NCBI GenBank assembly: GCA_029865125.1
Contig: JAOUHN010000004.1
Coordinates: 1 to 41,731, forward strand
DNA from: Candidatus Moraniibacteriota bacterium
GTDB lineage: Bacteria > Patescibacteriota > Minisyncoccia > Moranbacterales > UBA9337
DNA: 41,731 nt
Reading direction: 5' to 3'
Position 1 is the first letter of the stretch, and the number at the start of each line of letters is the position of its first letter. Positions 14,191 through 22,667 of the stretch are shown here, piece by piece. Below the pieces are notes generated by a model. It was not told the DNA's origin, ran no database searches, and saw only the letters and a list, made by a program, of their open reading frames with translations. Made by a program: the position numbers and the translations under genes.

Positions 14191-14248
14191 GTGCCTTATC
14201 CGCCTCGGTGAGCCTCGGGCGAGACGGGCCGCTTGGCGACGACCCAAT
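14191..14248 (-). pseudogene. Broken tRNA-Gln 5' half with D-loop insertion
   Basis: Read on the minus strand, 20 nt (14248-14229) equal the start of tRNA-Gln through AAGCGG plus 2 nt upstream. A 30-nt GC-rich segment (14228-14199) follows, then TAAGGCAC (14198-14191), which continues the tRNA exactly where it was broken, within the D loop. The tRNA identity then stops. The 30-nt segment contains CCCGTCT and GAGGC words also seen in the repeats at 9137 and 36010. Confidence 0.6.
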
Positions 14249-14272
14249 ATTAAAACAAGCTCGTAACTTGTT

Positions 14273-15934
14273 TTATTGCTCAACCACTTTTCCTCCAAAG
14301 ATGTTTAGAGCGCTACTCATGATGTCTCCTGAGGTATCCTCTTTATCCTTGTCTAATGAGGCATAATAATCCTCAATATTTGTGTTAGCTGTTTTTTCAA
14401 CAATCACATTGATTCGTGTGGTTGACTTTAGAATTCTATCTAAATTTTCTTCAATTGTCAATCGATTGTTTCTTTCTTGTAATTTTTCTTTGTGAAAGTC
14501 ATATTTGGCGCAAATAACGACAATGTTTCCATCAGATACGCTACTTGGCCTGCAGGTGGAAAGAAAAGATGACAAAGACATGTTTTTTTTGCCTATTTCT
14601 GAGCGTAATTTTTCCCAATTTCCAATAACATCATCAATATTAATTGGTGTCGCATTAGTAATCTTTTCTGGTTTTTCTTCTTGAATTTTGTCTTGTTCAT
14701 TCTCAATTGGCTCAATAACTTCATGTTTCATTGGAACCTCTTTTTTTTCGGGTGAATTTTGAGTGATATTTTTTTGAGATTTTTTAGTTGCTTGTGTGAT
14801 AGTATCGTTTTTTGGAAATGAAGAAGCTGGAGTGATAACATTGTTTTGAGTGGTTAATTCGATTGATTTTGCAAAAGCAATTTCAAGAGGAAGTTGTGGA
14901 ATGAAAGAAGAACGAATTTTTTGCTGTGCTTCCAAAAGATTGTCTATTGTTTTGATGAGAGCAACAGAGGATATTTGTTCGCTAAGGGATTTTACTTTTT
15001 CAAATTGTTCTTTTGTCATTTCCAAAGTTTTGCAGTCGCTGTCACTGAGCTTTGCAATGAGTAATTTTCTCAAATAATTCAAAAAAGATTTGGAAAAAAC
15101 TTCCAAGTCATAACCTTCTTTAGAAAGAGAGTTGATGGAACTGAATATGGCGGAGATATTTTTTTCACAGAGGCTTTGCGTGATTTCTTCTATTTGAGAT
15201 TGCTTGGAAACACCCAATAATTCTTCCACTTCTTTTTTGGTGATGTCTTTGTCCTCAAGTGACATGATTTGAGCAAGGATAGACTCAGCATCTCTCATTC
15301 CTCCTTCAGCTGTAATTGCGATTAATTCTAGAGATTCTCTGGATATCTTTACTTTTTCATTATGAGCGATTGCTGAGAGTTTTTCAATGATGTTTTCGAT
15401 AGACATTTTTGAGAAATCAAATCTTTGGCAACGAGATAAAATCGTTTCTGGTATTTTGTGCACTTCAGTAGTAGCAAGTATGAAAATAGCGTGAGCTGGT
15501 GGCTCCTCAAGAGTTTTTAAAAGTGCATTGAATGCTCCTTGTGAAAGCATATGAACTTCATCAATGATATACACCTTATATTTTCCATGAGTAGGGGGGA
15601 TGTTGATGGTTTCTTTCAATTCTCGAATATTATCAACTCCAGTGTGTGATGCCGCGTCAATTTCAAAAATATCAAGAGAAGTTGAGTGAGAAATCTCTTC
15701 GCAGTTGTTACATTTGAGACATGGCTCACCTTTCTTGTTTTTTTTGCAGTTCACTGCACTCGCCAAAATTCTTGCAATGGTTGTCTTTCCTGTTCCTCGA
15801 GGACCAGTGAAAAGATATGCATGTGCAACATGATCGTTTTTAATGGCGTTTAGAAGGGTTTTGGTGATGTGTTTCTGGCCAATGATGTCAGAGAATTTCT
15901 GAGGTCTGTATTTTCTATATAAGGTCTGAGACAT
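14273..15934 (-). CDS. dnaX: DNA polymerase III subunit gamma/tau
   Basis: Clamp-loader ATPase. N-terminus YRKYRPQKFSDIIGQ, Walker A GPRGTGKT (44-51), zinc knuckle CKKNKKGEPCLKCNNC, Walker B IIDEVH with HMLSQGAFNALLKTLEEPP, sensor 1 FILATTEVHKIP and the SRCQRFDF motif. After the collar region come a polar linker (about 370-440) and a C-terminal domain, so a tau-length product of 553 residues is encoded. It loads the sliding clamp and couples polymerases. It is followed on the same strand by tRNA-Gln. Confidence 0.96.
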   Translation of the reverse strand: MSQTLYRKYRPQKFSDIIGQKHITKTLLNAIKNDHVAHAYLFTGPRGTGKTTIARILASAVNCKKNKKGEPCLKCNNCEEISHSTSLDIFEIDAASHTGVDNIRELKETINIPPTHGKYKVYIIDEVHMLSQGAFNALLKTLEEPPAHAIFILATTEVHKIPETILSRCQRFDFSKMSIENIIEKLSAIAHNEKVKISRESLELIAITAEGGMRDAESILAQIMSLEDKDITKKEVEELLGVSKQSQIEEITQSLCEKNISAIFSSINSLSKEGYDLEVFSKSFLNYLRKLLIAKLSDSDCKTLEMTKEQFEKVKSLSEQISSVALIKTIDNLLEAQQKIRSSFIPQLPLEIAFAKSIELTTQNNVITPASSFPKNDTITQATKKSQKNITQNSPEKKEVPMKHEVIEPIENEQDKIQEEKPEKITNATPINIDDVIGNWEKLRSEIGKKNMSLSSFLSTCRPSSVSDGNIVVICAKYDFHKEKLQERNNRLTIEENLDRILKSTTRINVIVEKTANTNIEDYYASLDKDKEDTSGDIMSSALNIFGGKVVEQ

Positions 15935-15973
15935 AGTTATTATGATTTTACTGCTTTTACTGATTGCTTAGCT

Positions 15974-15979
15974 ATTTTA
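15974..15979 (-). promoter_or_regulatory. Extended -10 for dnaX
   Basis: On the minus strand TGTGCTAAAAT gives an extended -10 (TGn-TAAAAT) about 40 nt before the dnaX ATG; no good -35 is seen. Confidence 0.4.
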
Positions 15980-15995
15980 GCACACTTTTGAAAAA

Positions 15996-16041
15996 AATAA
16001 TAAAACAGACCATGCATAATTAGCGGGTCTGCTTTATTATT
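15996..16041 (-). terminator. Terminator after the GtrA gene
   Basis: AATAATAAAACAGACC and GGGTCTGCTTTATTATT form a long stem with A/T-rich ends; read on the minus strand it ends the operon of the two genes to its right, and T/A tracts allow use in both directions. Confidence 0.75.
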
Positions 16042-16052
16042 CAAAAAGAAGA

Positions 16053-16697
16053 TTATTTTTTGAAAACCCAAAGCTTATATCCAACGAAATTCCAAAGCAG
16101 AGAAATGATTGTTGCAGTGGCTGCAGCAATGTTGGCAAGTCTTTTTTGAGCCAAAAGATCATCTGATGCGAATATTGTGACAATCAAAGAGGCTAGTCCT
16201 ACATTGATGACAACTCCAATAGTACTGATTACAATAAATTGAGTAACTTCTTTTGCGCTAGTTTCTTTTTTTGACTCAAAAGTCCAATATTTGTTCCAGA
16301 AATAGCTACTAACAGTGGCAAATGAGAATGAAATCGCTTTGAAAATTGCAAACCCTATTCCTCCTGCAACTCCTGTTGCAGCAATTAAGAGATTAAGAAT
16401 TCCCCAATCAAAAAAAGTGTTAAAAGCTCCTGATGCACCGAATTTAGCAAATTGAAACACTACAGGCACTTTTCTTCCAATAATGGAAGCTATCCATAAT
16501 GCAAAATTAGCAAAGAATGCAAAAAACACAACAAGAGTTATTGCAAATCCCACACTCAGTTTCACAAATGAAAGTTCAAGATTTTTTAATATTGGTATTG
16601 AAAACAGAGCAAAAGAGACACCTATTAGTGTTACTAGGAGATAATCTTTTTGGGTTAATTTTAATGTTGACTCAGTATCGTTTTGTACTTGTTCCAT
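16053..16697 (-). CDS. GtrA-family membrane protein with extra N-terminal helices
   Basis: The C-terminal ~130 residues match the GtrA family: KFGASGAFNTFFDWGILNLL, SSYFWNKYWTF and WNFVGYKLWVFKK, with four helices. GtrA proteins are thought to flip lipid-linked sugars or take part in wall and surface glycan assembly. In front is an added segment with two more membrane helices (about 19-36 and 46-70), so six helices in 214 residues. It starts 26 nt after the stop of the 223-aa gene and is followed by a strong terminator, so the two form one operon. Confidence 0.85.
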   Translation of the reverse strand: MEQVQNDTESTLKLTQKDYLLVTLIGVSFALFSIPILKNLELSFVKLSVGFAITLVVFFAFFANFALWIASIIGRKVPVVFQFAKFGASGAFNTFFDWGILNLLIAATGVAGGIGFAIFKAISFSFATVSSYFWNKYWTFESKKETSAKEVTQFIVISTIGVVINVGLASLIVTIFASDDLLAQKRLANIAAATATIISLLWNFVGYKLWVFKK

Positions 16698-16723
16698 GGA
16701 AGTTTTTTTAAGTATTATTTGTG

Positions 16724-17395
16724 TTATTCGTTATTTAATTTTTCTTCTCTCATTTCTTTTTTGATATCCTCAATATCAGAAACCCATGTATCCATAATCG
16801 ATTCGGATTCTCCTTTCTCAGTAAATGTTTTTTCAGATGTTATGACAGGCAAAGAGCTGCTTTGTGGGGCCAATTGAGAAGTGGCCGGAGACCCTCCCTT
16901 TCTCAGAACATTTTCAATGGCTGCCCAAGAAGAATCTTTATTTTTAGAAGTAATAATCACAACTTCATCGCCTGGCTCAACCTTGAAATAGGTTATGGAT
17001 GCAAGAAGAACTTTATACGGCTTTCCTTCTGAAATTACATAGAAGTTGCCGCTTTCATCTTGATTTACTGATCCAATAATAGTCTTTCTTTCAGCTGGTC
17101 CGATTTGCTTATATATAAAGGATCCATCGGGAGTGATAGTTAATTTCAATTGATCACCCTCAATTAGTTTTGATTTGGATGCATAATTTGCAGGGATGGG
17201 ATATTGTTTTCCATCTTCTCCAATCATAATTTGTCCATCAAATTCTCCGTGTATGATGTTGCCACTTTCTTTGGAGGAATGATCTTCTCCTAATTTAAGA
17301 AGTGCTGATTTTGCGTCTCTGATTGTTTTTTCAGCAGCAGCTATTTGTTCCCTTAATGAATTAATATCATTTGGATTTTTATTTTCGTCTGTCAT
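16724..17395 (-). CDS. Conserved-looking hypothetical protein
   Basis: Not assigned. 223 residues, no membrane segment: an N-terminal coiled coil (about 12-38), then two similar beta-rich segments (about 50-100, GQIMIGEDGKQYPIPANYAS; and about 105-150, SGNFYVISEGKPYKVLLASI, PGDEVVIITSK) that look like a duplicated small barrel, and a disordered acidic tail. The fold recalls nucleic-acid-binding or GreA-like beta modules, but that is a guess. A minus-strand promoter precedes it and gtrA follows it. Confidence 0.6.
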   Translation of the reverse strand: MTDENKNPNDINSLREQIAAAEKTIRDAKSALLKLGEDHSSKESGNIIHGEFDGQIMIGEDGKQYPIPANYASKSKLIEGDQLKLTITPDGSFIYKQIGPAERKTIIGSVNQDESGNFYVISEGKPYKVLLASITYFKVEPGDEVVIITSKNKDSSWAAIENVLRKGGSPATSQLAPQSSSLPVITSEKTFTEKGESESIMDTWVSDIEDIKKEMREEKLNNE

Positions 17396-17468
17396 TTTTG
17401 TTTTTGAGTCAAGTAAGTTTCAATGTTATTGAAAAATACTCGTTTTTTATTTTTGTTTTTTCATAATT

Positions 17469-17497
17469 ATTCTACAATATTTTTGCTATTCGGGCAA
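17469..17497 (-). promoter_or_regulatory. Promoter of the 223-aa gene/gtrA operon
   Basis: Minus strand TTGCCC (17497-17492), 17-nt spacer, TAGAAT (17474-17469). It diverges from the MFS promoter only a few bases away. Confidence 0.55.
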
Positions 17498-17502
17498 ATT
17501 TT

Positions 17503-17531
17503 TTGTTACAATTATGATTTTGTTGTATAAT
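17503..17531 (+). promoter_or_regulatory. Promoter of the MFS gene
   Basis: TTGTTA (17503-17508), 17 nt, TATAAT (17526-17531). The long leader of about 100 nt before ATG 17641 shows no clear structure. Confidence 0.6.
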
Positions 17532-17640
17532 TCACGCTACCAGTTGATTTTTTATAATAAATATTTGCAATCTATCCAGAACTTAAATTGTTAATTGTGA
17601 AAGATAAATTGCAAACAAACTCCTAATAGAAAAACAGATT

Positions 17641-18831
17641 ATGATGAAAATTAAGGAAAAATATTTTGATGGAAATGTTTCTCATGGGTTCATCTCATTA
17701 TATAGTAGCAAATCTATCATGAGAATTGCAGGTGGTTTTTTTGGATTATTTCTGCCAATCTTTATATATGAGATTCTTGAAAAGGATTTTAGAAATGTAG
17801 TAATTTATTTTTTATCTATAAATGTCCTATATGCCATTTTTCTTGGATTGGCAGCAGGATTCATTAGTAGGTTTGGATTTCGAAAATCTCTCAAAGCTAG
17901 TGTTTTTTTTGGAGCACTGTTTTATTTCATTTTATTTTTTGCCAATCAAGAGAATTGGATTGTGGTGTTGCCGTTGTCAGTTGTGGCGATGGTTTTATTT
18001 CGTCTTTCTCATTGGATTCCATATCATGTTGATTTTGCTAAATTTACGGATATTAAAAATAGGGGAAGAGAAGTGGGGCTTTTGGATGCTACTACGAACG
18101 TGATTGGAGTGGTTGCTCCTCTTGCTGCAGGTGTTATTTTGAGCGTTTTTAATTTCAAGGTTTTATTTGTGATTGCTGTTGTAGTGTACCTCATGTCATT
18201 TATTCCGTTGGTAACAATACCAAAAACACATGAAAAATTCAGTTGGACTTATGCGCAAACATGGAAAGAGTTTTTTTCCAAAGAGAGAAGAGAAACAATT
18301 TTGGCATATGTGGCAGATGGAGTAGAATGTTCAATTGGAGCAGTGGTGTGGCCAATTTTTATTTTTGAATTATTGAAAGGAAATTATGCTGAAATCGGTG
18401 GAGTGGCAGCGATTATTACAGGATCAATCATTGTATTGCAATTGTTTGTAGGAAAATATGCAGACAAGAATTTTTCCAAAAAAAGTTTCATCAAATGGGG
18501 AAGTTTACTGTATTCTTTGGGATGGATTCTTAAGGTTTTTATTGCAACAGCTTTTCAAATTTTTGTCATAGACGCATATCACAAGCTCATGAAAATATTT
18601 CTTCGTATTCCTTTTGATGCGCTCACATATGAAATTGCAGCAGATCAAGGTCATTATGTTGATGAATTCACAGTTCTTCATGAAATGGCAGTAGGCGTTG
18701 GAAGAGCTATTTCTTATGCGATAATAATTATTTTAACAGCATTTGTTGATCTGCACTGGATGTTTATTTTAGCAGCTGTTGCTGCAATTTTATTCAATAT
18801 GATTCGTGCAAAGAGAGTTGCGAGAATTTAG
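17641..18831 (+). CDS. MFS transporter
   Basis: 396 residues with about ten to twelve predicted membrane helices in two halves split by a cytoplasmic stretch around residues 195-220 (PKTHEKFSWTYAQTWKEFFS). A loop between helices 2 and 3 (FISRFGFRKSLKAS) matches the MFS signature loop, repeated in the second half as GKYADKNFSKKSFIKWG. Substrate unknown; major facilitator proteins carry sugars, drugs, ions or peptides across the inner membrane. It stands alone, with its own promoter. Two Met codons open the frame; the first is used here. Confidence 0.85.
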   Translation: MMKIKEKYFDGNVSHGFISLYSSKSIMRIAGGFFGLFLPIFIYEILEKDFRNVVIYFLSINVLYAIFLGLAAGFISRFGFRKSLKASVFFGALFYFILFFANQENWIVVLPLSVVAMVLFRLSHWIPYHVDFAKFTDIKNRGREVGLLDATTNVIGVVAPLAAGVILSVFNFKVLFVIAVVVYLMSFIPLVTIPKTHEKFSWTYAQTWKEFFSKERRETILAYVADGVECSIGAVVWPIFIFELLKGNYAEIGGVAAIITGSIIVLQLFVGKYADKNFSKKSFIKWGSLLYSLGWILKVFIATAFQIFVIDAYHKLMKIFLRIPFDALTYEIAADQGHYVDEFTVLHEMAVGVGRAISYAIIIILTAFVDLHWMFILAAVAAILFNMIRAKRVARI

Positions 18832-18852
18832 ATTTGTGTGCAATTAAATATT

Positions 18853-18880
18853 TTGAAATGCTATCAAAATATGGTATAGT
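18853..18880 (+). promoter_or_regulatory. Promoter of the Cache-sensor operon
   Basis: TTGAAA (18853-18858), 16 nt, TATAGT (18875-18880); leader of about 113 nt before the ATG at 19000. Confidence 0.55.
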
Positions 18881-18999
18881 GAATGTGAAATCTTCGAGTG
18901 AAATTAGTTGTTTGAAACCGGTACTTTTTGTTGCTTGGCAAGTTGATTGCGATTTATAATGAGAATGTAAAATTTTCTAATTAAATTAATCATAAAATA

Positions 19000-20502
19000 A
19001 TGTCTAAAACTTTAGTCTTTTTTATTGCATTTGCACTGGTTTCATTTGTTGTGATGATCTCGTTATCTTTTTTCTATGTGAGCTCTACGGAAGAGAGCGT
19101 TTTGAAGGAGAATCAATTTAAATATTTAAAAGGCGTCGTGGATTCAAAATCAAATCGAATAGACGCCTTTTTGAATACTCAAATTGCAGATGCTCTTTTC
19201 TTAGCTGACTCTTACGAGATACAGGATTCTTTTGATTCCGAGTTGATTTCTGACACAGCTCAGGTTACTGAAATGGTAAAAAAAGTTGCCAAAGAAACTT
19301 CTAAAGAGGTCGAAAAGTATATGAAAGAAAATCCATCTGCAACAGTTCAAGATATGGTAAATAATCCAGAGTTTCGAAAAATTGCCACTAGAAGAGTTGG
19401 AGAAACAGGGTATACCGTTTTTCATGGACCTGATACCATCATAAACTATCTTCACTGGGATCCAGAAGAGCAAGGAGATGATCATAGTGATGTTTTTGAA
19501 AGAGATCCAAAAGGACAACAAGCGCAACTTCTTTTAGCTGCTAAGAATAACACGGAAGATGTGTCCGGATTCTATACAAAAAAGCAATCTGACGGGACGC
19601 TGAAAGAGAAGTTTATGTATATGTCAATGTTGCCGCAAAGATCAGCAGATGGAATAAGATTGGCTGTGCAAGCCACTGTATATCTAGATGATTTTGGAAA
19701 AACATTGAAAATTGCGAAGGATCTAGATGAAGAGTTTCGTAATTTCAAAAATTCAAAAGAATATAGTGATATGTTCTTGATTAATGCAGACGGAGATATT
19801 GTGTGGACAGCTGAAAAAAGAAATGACCTTGGAAGTAATTTGAATAGAGGAGTATATAAAAATACGCAACTCGCAAAAGCCTATCTTGAAGTGAAAGATA
19901 ATCTAGTTACAACAATATCTGATCCGGGATATTATGAAGCATCCAATGAAATATCCATTTTTGTGGCCACTCCTGTTTTTGAAAATAAAGATTCTCAAAA
20001 TCCAGAATTCAAAGGAGTTGTTGCTCTTCAAATTAGTAATGAAAAAATGAATAATATTGTAACAGATGTTATTGGAAGTAATGGAACAGGAGAGGTGTAT
20101 GCGGTTAACAAAGGAGGAATTCATATAACCTCAGTAAAGAGTGATATAGCAAAACATTCTGCAGATGAATTGGGTCATGTTGTTAAATCTAGTCAAATTG
20201 ACAAATGTTTTGAAGGCTTGAGATATGGTGAGAAAAACGCGGTTTTGAGCTTGAGTGACTTTAAAAAATATGATAACTATGCGGGAAATCCGGTTTATGG
20301 AGTATATCAATATGTTGTTAATCCAGGATGGTGTGTGCTTGCAGAAGTGAATGCTGCTGATGTGGAAAATGGAGACTTGTTTGCTTTGAGTAAAAAAATG
20401 ATAATAAATATTTTTCTGACAGTTTTAGTTATTAGTATTTCTTTAGGTTTAATTATTGACAAATTTTTCTTAAAGAAAAAGATTGAGGAGAAAACAATAT
20501 GA
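19000..20502 (+). CDS. Cache-like extracytoplasmic sensor without output domain (1)
   Basis: One membrane helix at 5-27, an outer region of ~430 residues, a second helix at about 468-488, and only ~12 basic residues inside. The outer part begins with a long helix and has two mixed alpha/beta modules (about 130-240, ETGYTVFHGPD, LAVQATVYLDDF; about 260-450, DMFLINADGDIVWTA, ISIFVATPVF, GEVYAVNKGGI, WCVLAEVN) like the double Cache domain of bacterial chemoreceptors and kinases. No HAMP, kinase, GGDEF or methyl-accepting domain follows. Its stop overlaps the next start by ATGA, so the pair is translationally coupled. Confidence 0.75.
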   Translation: MSKTLVFFIAFALVSFVVMISLSFFYVSSTEESVLKENQFKYLKGVVDSKSNRIDAFLNTQIADALFLADSYEIQDSFDSELISDTAQVTEMVKKVAKETSKEVEKYMKENPSATVQDMVNNPEFRKIATRRVGETGYTVFHGPDTIINYLHWDPEEQGDDHSDVFERDPKGQQAQLLLAAKNNTEDVSGFYTKKQSDGTLKEKFMYMSMLPQRSADGIRLAVQATVYLDDFGKTLKIAKDLDEEFRNFKNSKEYSDMFLINADGDIVWTAEKRNDLGSNLNRGVYKNTQLAKAYLEVKDNLVTTISDPGYYEASNEISIFVATPVFENKDSQNPEFKGVVALQISNEKMNNIVTDVIGSNGTGEVYAVNKGGIHITSVKSDIAKHSADELGHVVKSSQIDKCFEGLRYGEKNAVLSLSDFKKYDNYAGNPVYGVYQYVVNPGWCVLAEVNAADVENGDLFALSKKMIINIFLTVLVISISLGLIIDKFFLKKKIEEKTI

Positions 20503-21977
20503 AAAAAAATACAGCCTTTCTTATAGCTTATGTTACCCCAATTATTGTAATCGGAGCTTTGTTGACATTTGGCAATTTGTTTTTGACAGAAAAAACGTTT
20601 GAAAATCAAATCAAAGATCAACTACGCAATGCTTCCAAATCAAGAGCGGCAAGTGTGACGGATTTTTTAGATGAAAAAGAACGAAGCATTGAATCTTTGT
20701 TGAATTTTGATGAGATAAAAGAATTATCCAGTAGCAATATTAGCTGGAATCAAGAAATAGCGAAGAACGACATTAAAAATAACGTTAACATTGCCATTAA
20801 AGAGGTTGAAAAATATGCACTTTTAAAGGGCGAGTTAACATTCAGAGATTTTCTTGATTCAGATGCATTCAAAGAAATTGCCATGAGAAGATTTTCAAAT
20901 AATGGTGGTATGTTTGTTTTCAGAGCCAATGATTTTGATGGAGAGTTGCATGAAGATAAACATAGAATACGCATCAGTGAAGAGGATCGGTTACTTGTCA
21001 ATAATGTGATTACTGAGATTAATTCGGAATATCAGGATGGTGAAATTAATTTTGGTGAATTTATAGATGAAAAAAAAGAAATCAATAGAAATTATGGTTA
21101 TTTCAAGGCAACTTCAGTGAAAACTTCTGATGGCGTGGTTTTGGGTATTGGAGCGATTGGGGACATCAGTGACTACGGTGTTTTAGGCGAAATCCCTGAA
21201 GATTTGATGCGTAAAATAGATGATTTTTCAGACGGTTTTGATTATGAGAATGTTCTTATAATTTCTTCTGATAGGAAGATTGTTTTTGCAAAAAATAAGA
21301 TAGACGATTTGGGAAAAGGCATTGATTGGGTCGAAAGAGTAGACATAAAAAATGCGTATATAAGAGCCATTCAGAATAATAAATTTGCAATTGGAGACCC
21401 ATATTTTGGAAGAACAAAAGAATCATTTGAAATTTCCATGGCTGCGCCGATTATTGATGAAGGTGAGATTAAGGGTGCCATTGTTTTGATTGATGATTTT
21501 GACAAGTTGTCTAGCGTTGTTTCAGATATAGTGGGATTGGGAATTAAAGGTGAAAATTACTTGGTCAATTCAGAGGGGCTTCTCATGACTCCATTGAGAT
21601 TTAGACATGTGAATTTATTGATTCAGAAGATGGAGAATGAAGTTACTAGAGAATGTATTAGAAGATTGGATTTAAATGCGCAAGCAGGTATTTCAAACGG
21701 ATCAGTGAGTCAAACCGATGTATATGATATTAAAAATTATCTCGGAACAGGATCACTAACAATAGGTGTTCCAATAAATAGAACCGGATGGTGTCAAATA
21801 ACAGAATTCGACAAGCAAGAATATTTTGACGCATTAAGAAAAGAACGAATAGTGAATCAGATTTCAATTCTCATATTTTCAGTCACAAGTATTTTGATAT
21901 ATTTTTTAATAAGAAGAATATTGTTAAAAAAAGAAAAAGCAGAATCAGTGACAGCGATTAGAGAGGATAAAAAATAA
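20499..21977 (+). CDS. Cache-like extracytoplasmic sensor without output domain (2)
   Basis: Paralogue of the preceding protein with the same plan in 492 residues: helix at 6-29, outer double-Cache-like region (FLDEKERSIESLL, MFVFRANDFDG, NVLIISSDRKIVFA, SFEISMAAPII, GENYLVNSEGLLM, GWCQITEFDKQ), second helix at about 456-475, and a ~17-residue charged cytoplasmic tail. In ordinary receptors SEG-like loops of the distal module help bind small ligands. Again no output domain. Its start overlaps the stop of gene 1 (ATGA), which suggests equimolar synthesis and perhaps a heterodimer. Confidence 0.75.
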   Translation: MKKNTAFLIAYVTPIIVIGALLTFGNLFLTEKTFENQIKDQLRNASKSRAASVTDFLDEKERSIESLLNFDEIKELSSSNISWNQEIAKNDIKNNVNIAIKEVEKYALLKGELTFRDFLDSDAFKEIAMRRFSNNGGMFVFRANDFDGELHEDKHRIRISEEDRLLVNNVITEINSEYQDGEINFGEFIDEKKEINRNYGYFKATSVKTSDGVVLGIGAIGDISDYGVLGEIPEDLMRKIDDFSDGFDYENVLIISSDRKIVFAKNKIDDLGKGIDWVERVDIKNAYIRAIQNNKFAIGDPYFGRTKESFEISMAAPIIDEGEIKGAIVLIDDFDKLSSVVSDIVGLGIKGENYLVNSEGLLMTPLRFRHVNLLIQKMENEVTRECIRRLDLNAQAGISNGSVSQTDVYDIKNYLGTGSLTIGVPINRTGWCQITEFDKQEYFDALRKERIVNQISILIFSVTSILIYFLIRRILLKKEKAESVTAIREDKK

Positions 21978-21995
21978 ATTTAGCACAACAATTCT

Positions 21996-22517
21996 ATGCA
22001 ATTTTTAAGTAAGCAAAAAAGTATAATCAGTTTCTTGGCATTCTTTCTGTTTTGTGGAGGAGTTAGTTTTGCAGAGGCATTAGAGTTTAATGTGCGCATA
22101 CCAGAAAATTATACGGATATTAGAGCGGGTGAGGAGGTTGGATTTGATGTGGATATTAAATATCCCGAAAACACAATCAGAAAAGCAATCGATTTTGAAT
22201 ATAAAATAAGAAAAGGAGATCAAGTTATTGTTAATGTGAGTGATTCTAAGTTGATTGAAAACAGTGCGCTGTTTGTGAAATTCATAACGATTCCTGCGAG
22301 TGCTGATACAGGAATGTATGTCTTAGATGTGAGCATCAAGGATTTTGATACAGTACTGAAAACGGATTTAGATAATTTTCATATTACTGGCAACAAAGAG
22401 GATAAAATCAAGGTTTATTTTTTGATTACTTTTGGGATAATAGTTTCATTGATTTTTATCCTTATTGTAGTTAGGGATTTTTTGAAGAAGGATGATAAGA
22501 AAAAAGAGGAGAAATAA
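21996..22517 (+). CDS. Membrane-anchored beta-sandwich protein
   Basis: 173 residues: cleavable-looking signal peptide (to about 29, ending SFAEA-LEF), a single ~105-residue beta-sandwich domain (FNVRIPENYTDIRAGEEVGF, VDIKYPENTIRKAIDFEY, TGMYVLDVSI) of Ig/filamin type, then a C-terminal helix (about 141-162) and a short Lys-rich tail. It lies 18 nt after the second Cache gene and before a strong terminator, so all three genes form one operon and may build one surface complex. Confidence 0.7.
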   Translation: MQFLSKQKSIISFLAFFLFCGGVSFAEALEFNVRIPENYTDIRAGEEVGFDVDIKYPENTIRKAIDFEYKIRKGDQVIVNVSDSKLIENSALFVKFITIPASADTGMYVLDVSIKDFDTVLKTDLDNFHITGNKEDKIKVYFLITFGIIVSLIFILIVVRDFLKKDDKKKEEK

Positions 22518-22536
22518 GAGAGATTGATTTTTGATT

Positions 22537-22567
22537 AAAAACAGCCTCGTTTGGGCTGTTTTTTTAT
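22537..22567 (+). terminator. Terminator of the Cache operon
   Basis: AAAAACAGCC-tcgttt-GGGCTGTTTTTTT, a strong stem with a run of T, 20 nt after the last stop. Confidence 0.9.
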
Positions 22568-22581
22568 TTTTTTTAAAAGTG

Positions 22582-22610
22582 TTGACGAGTTGATGGTAGT
22601 GGGGTAAAAT
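22582..22610 (+). promoter_or_regulatory. Promoter of the mraZ cluster
   Basis: TTGACG (22582-22587), 17-nt spacer, TAAAAT (22605-22610), directly after the terminator of the upstream operon. Confidence 0.75.
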
Positions 22611-22617
22611 AATAGTG

Positions 22618-22647
22618 AAGTGTTTCGAAGTGGGGGAAAGTGGTGAA
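22618..22647 (+). promoter_or_regulatory. Three phased MraZ boxes
   Basis: AAGTGTTTCG, AAGTGGGGGA and AAGTGGTGAA stand head to tail with exact 10-bp phasing, just downstream of the -10 box and over the likely start site. Known MraZ operators are runs of AAAGTG- or TGGG-type boxes at 10-bp spacing bound by the MraZ ring, so negative autoregulation of the division cluster is expected. Confidence 0.8.
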
Positions 22648-22667
22648 TTTGAAAAATTGAAAAAGAT

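Noticed and set aside
13813-14298. Frames of 65-100 codons on both strands around tRNA-Gln
   Set aside because: They read through the tRNA, its fragments and hairpins; peptides such as GSEGFEPPDARTKT are translations of tRNA T arms.
14583-14748. Programmed slippage in dnaX at A8 runs of the coding strand (14583-14590 and 14741-14748)
   Set aside because: Such runs are common in this AT-rich sequence and no stimulating SD or hairpin is evident; possible but not supported.
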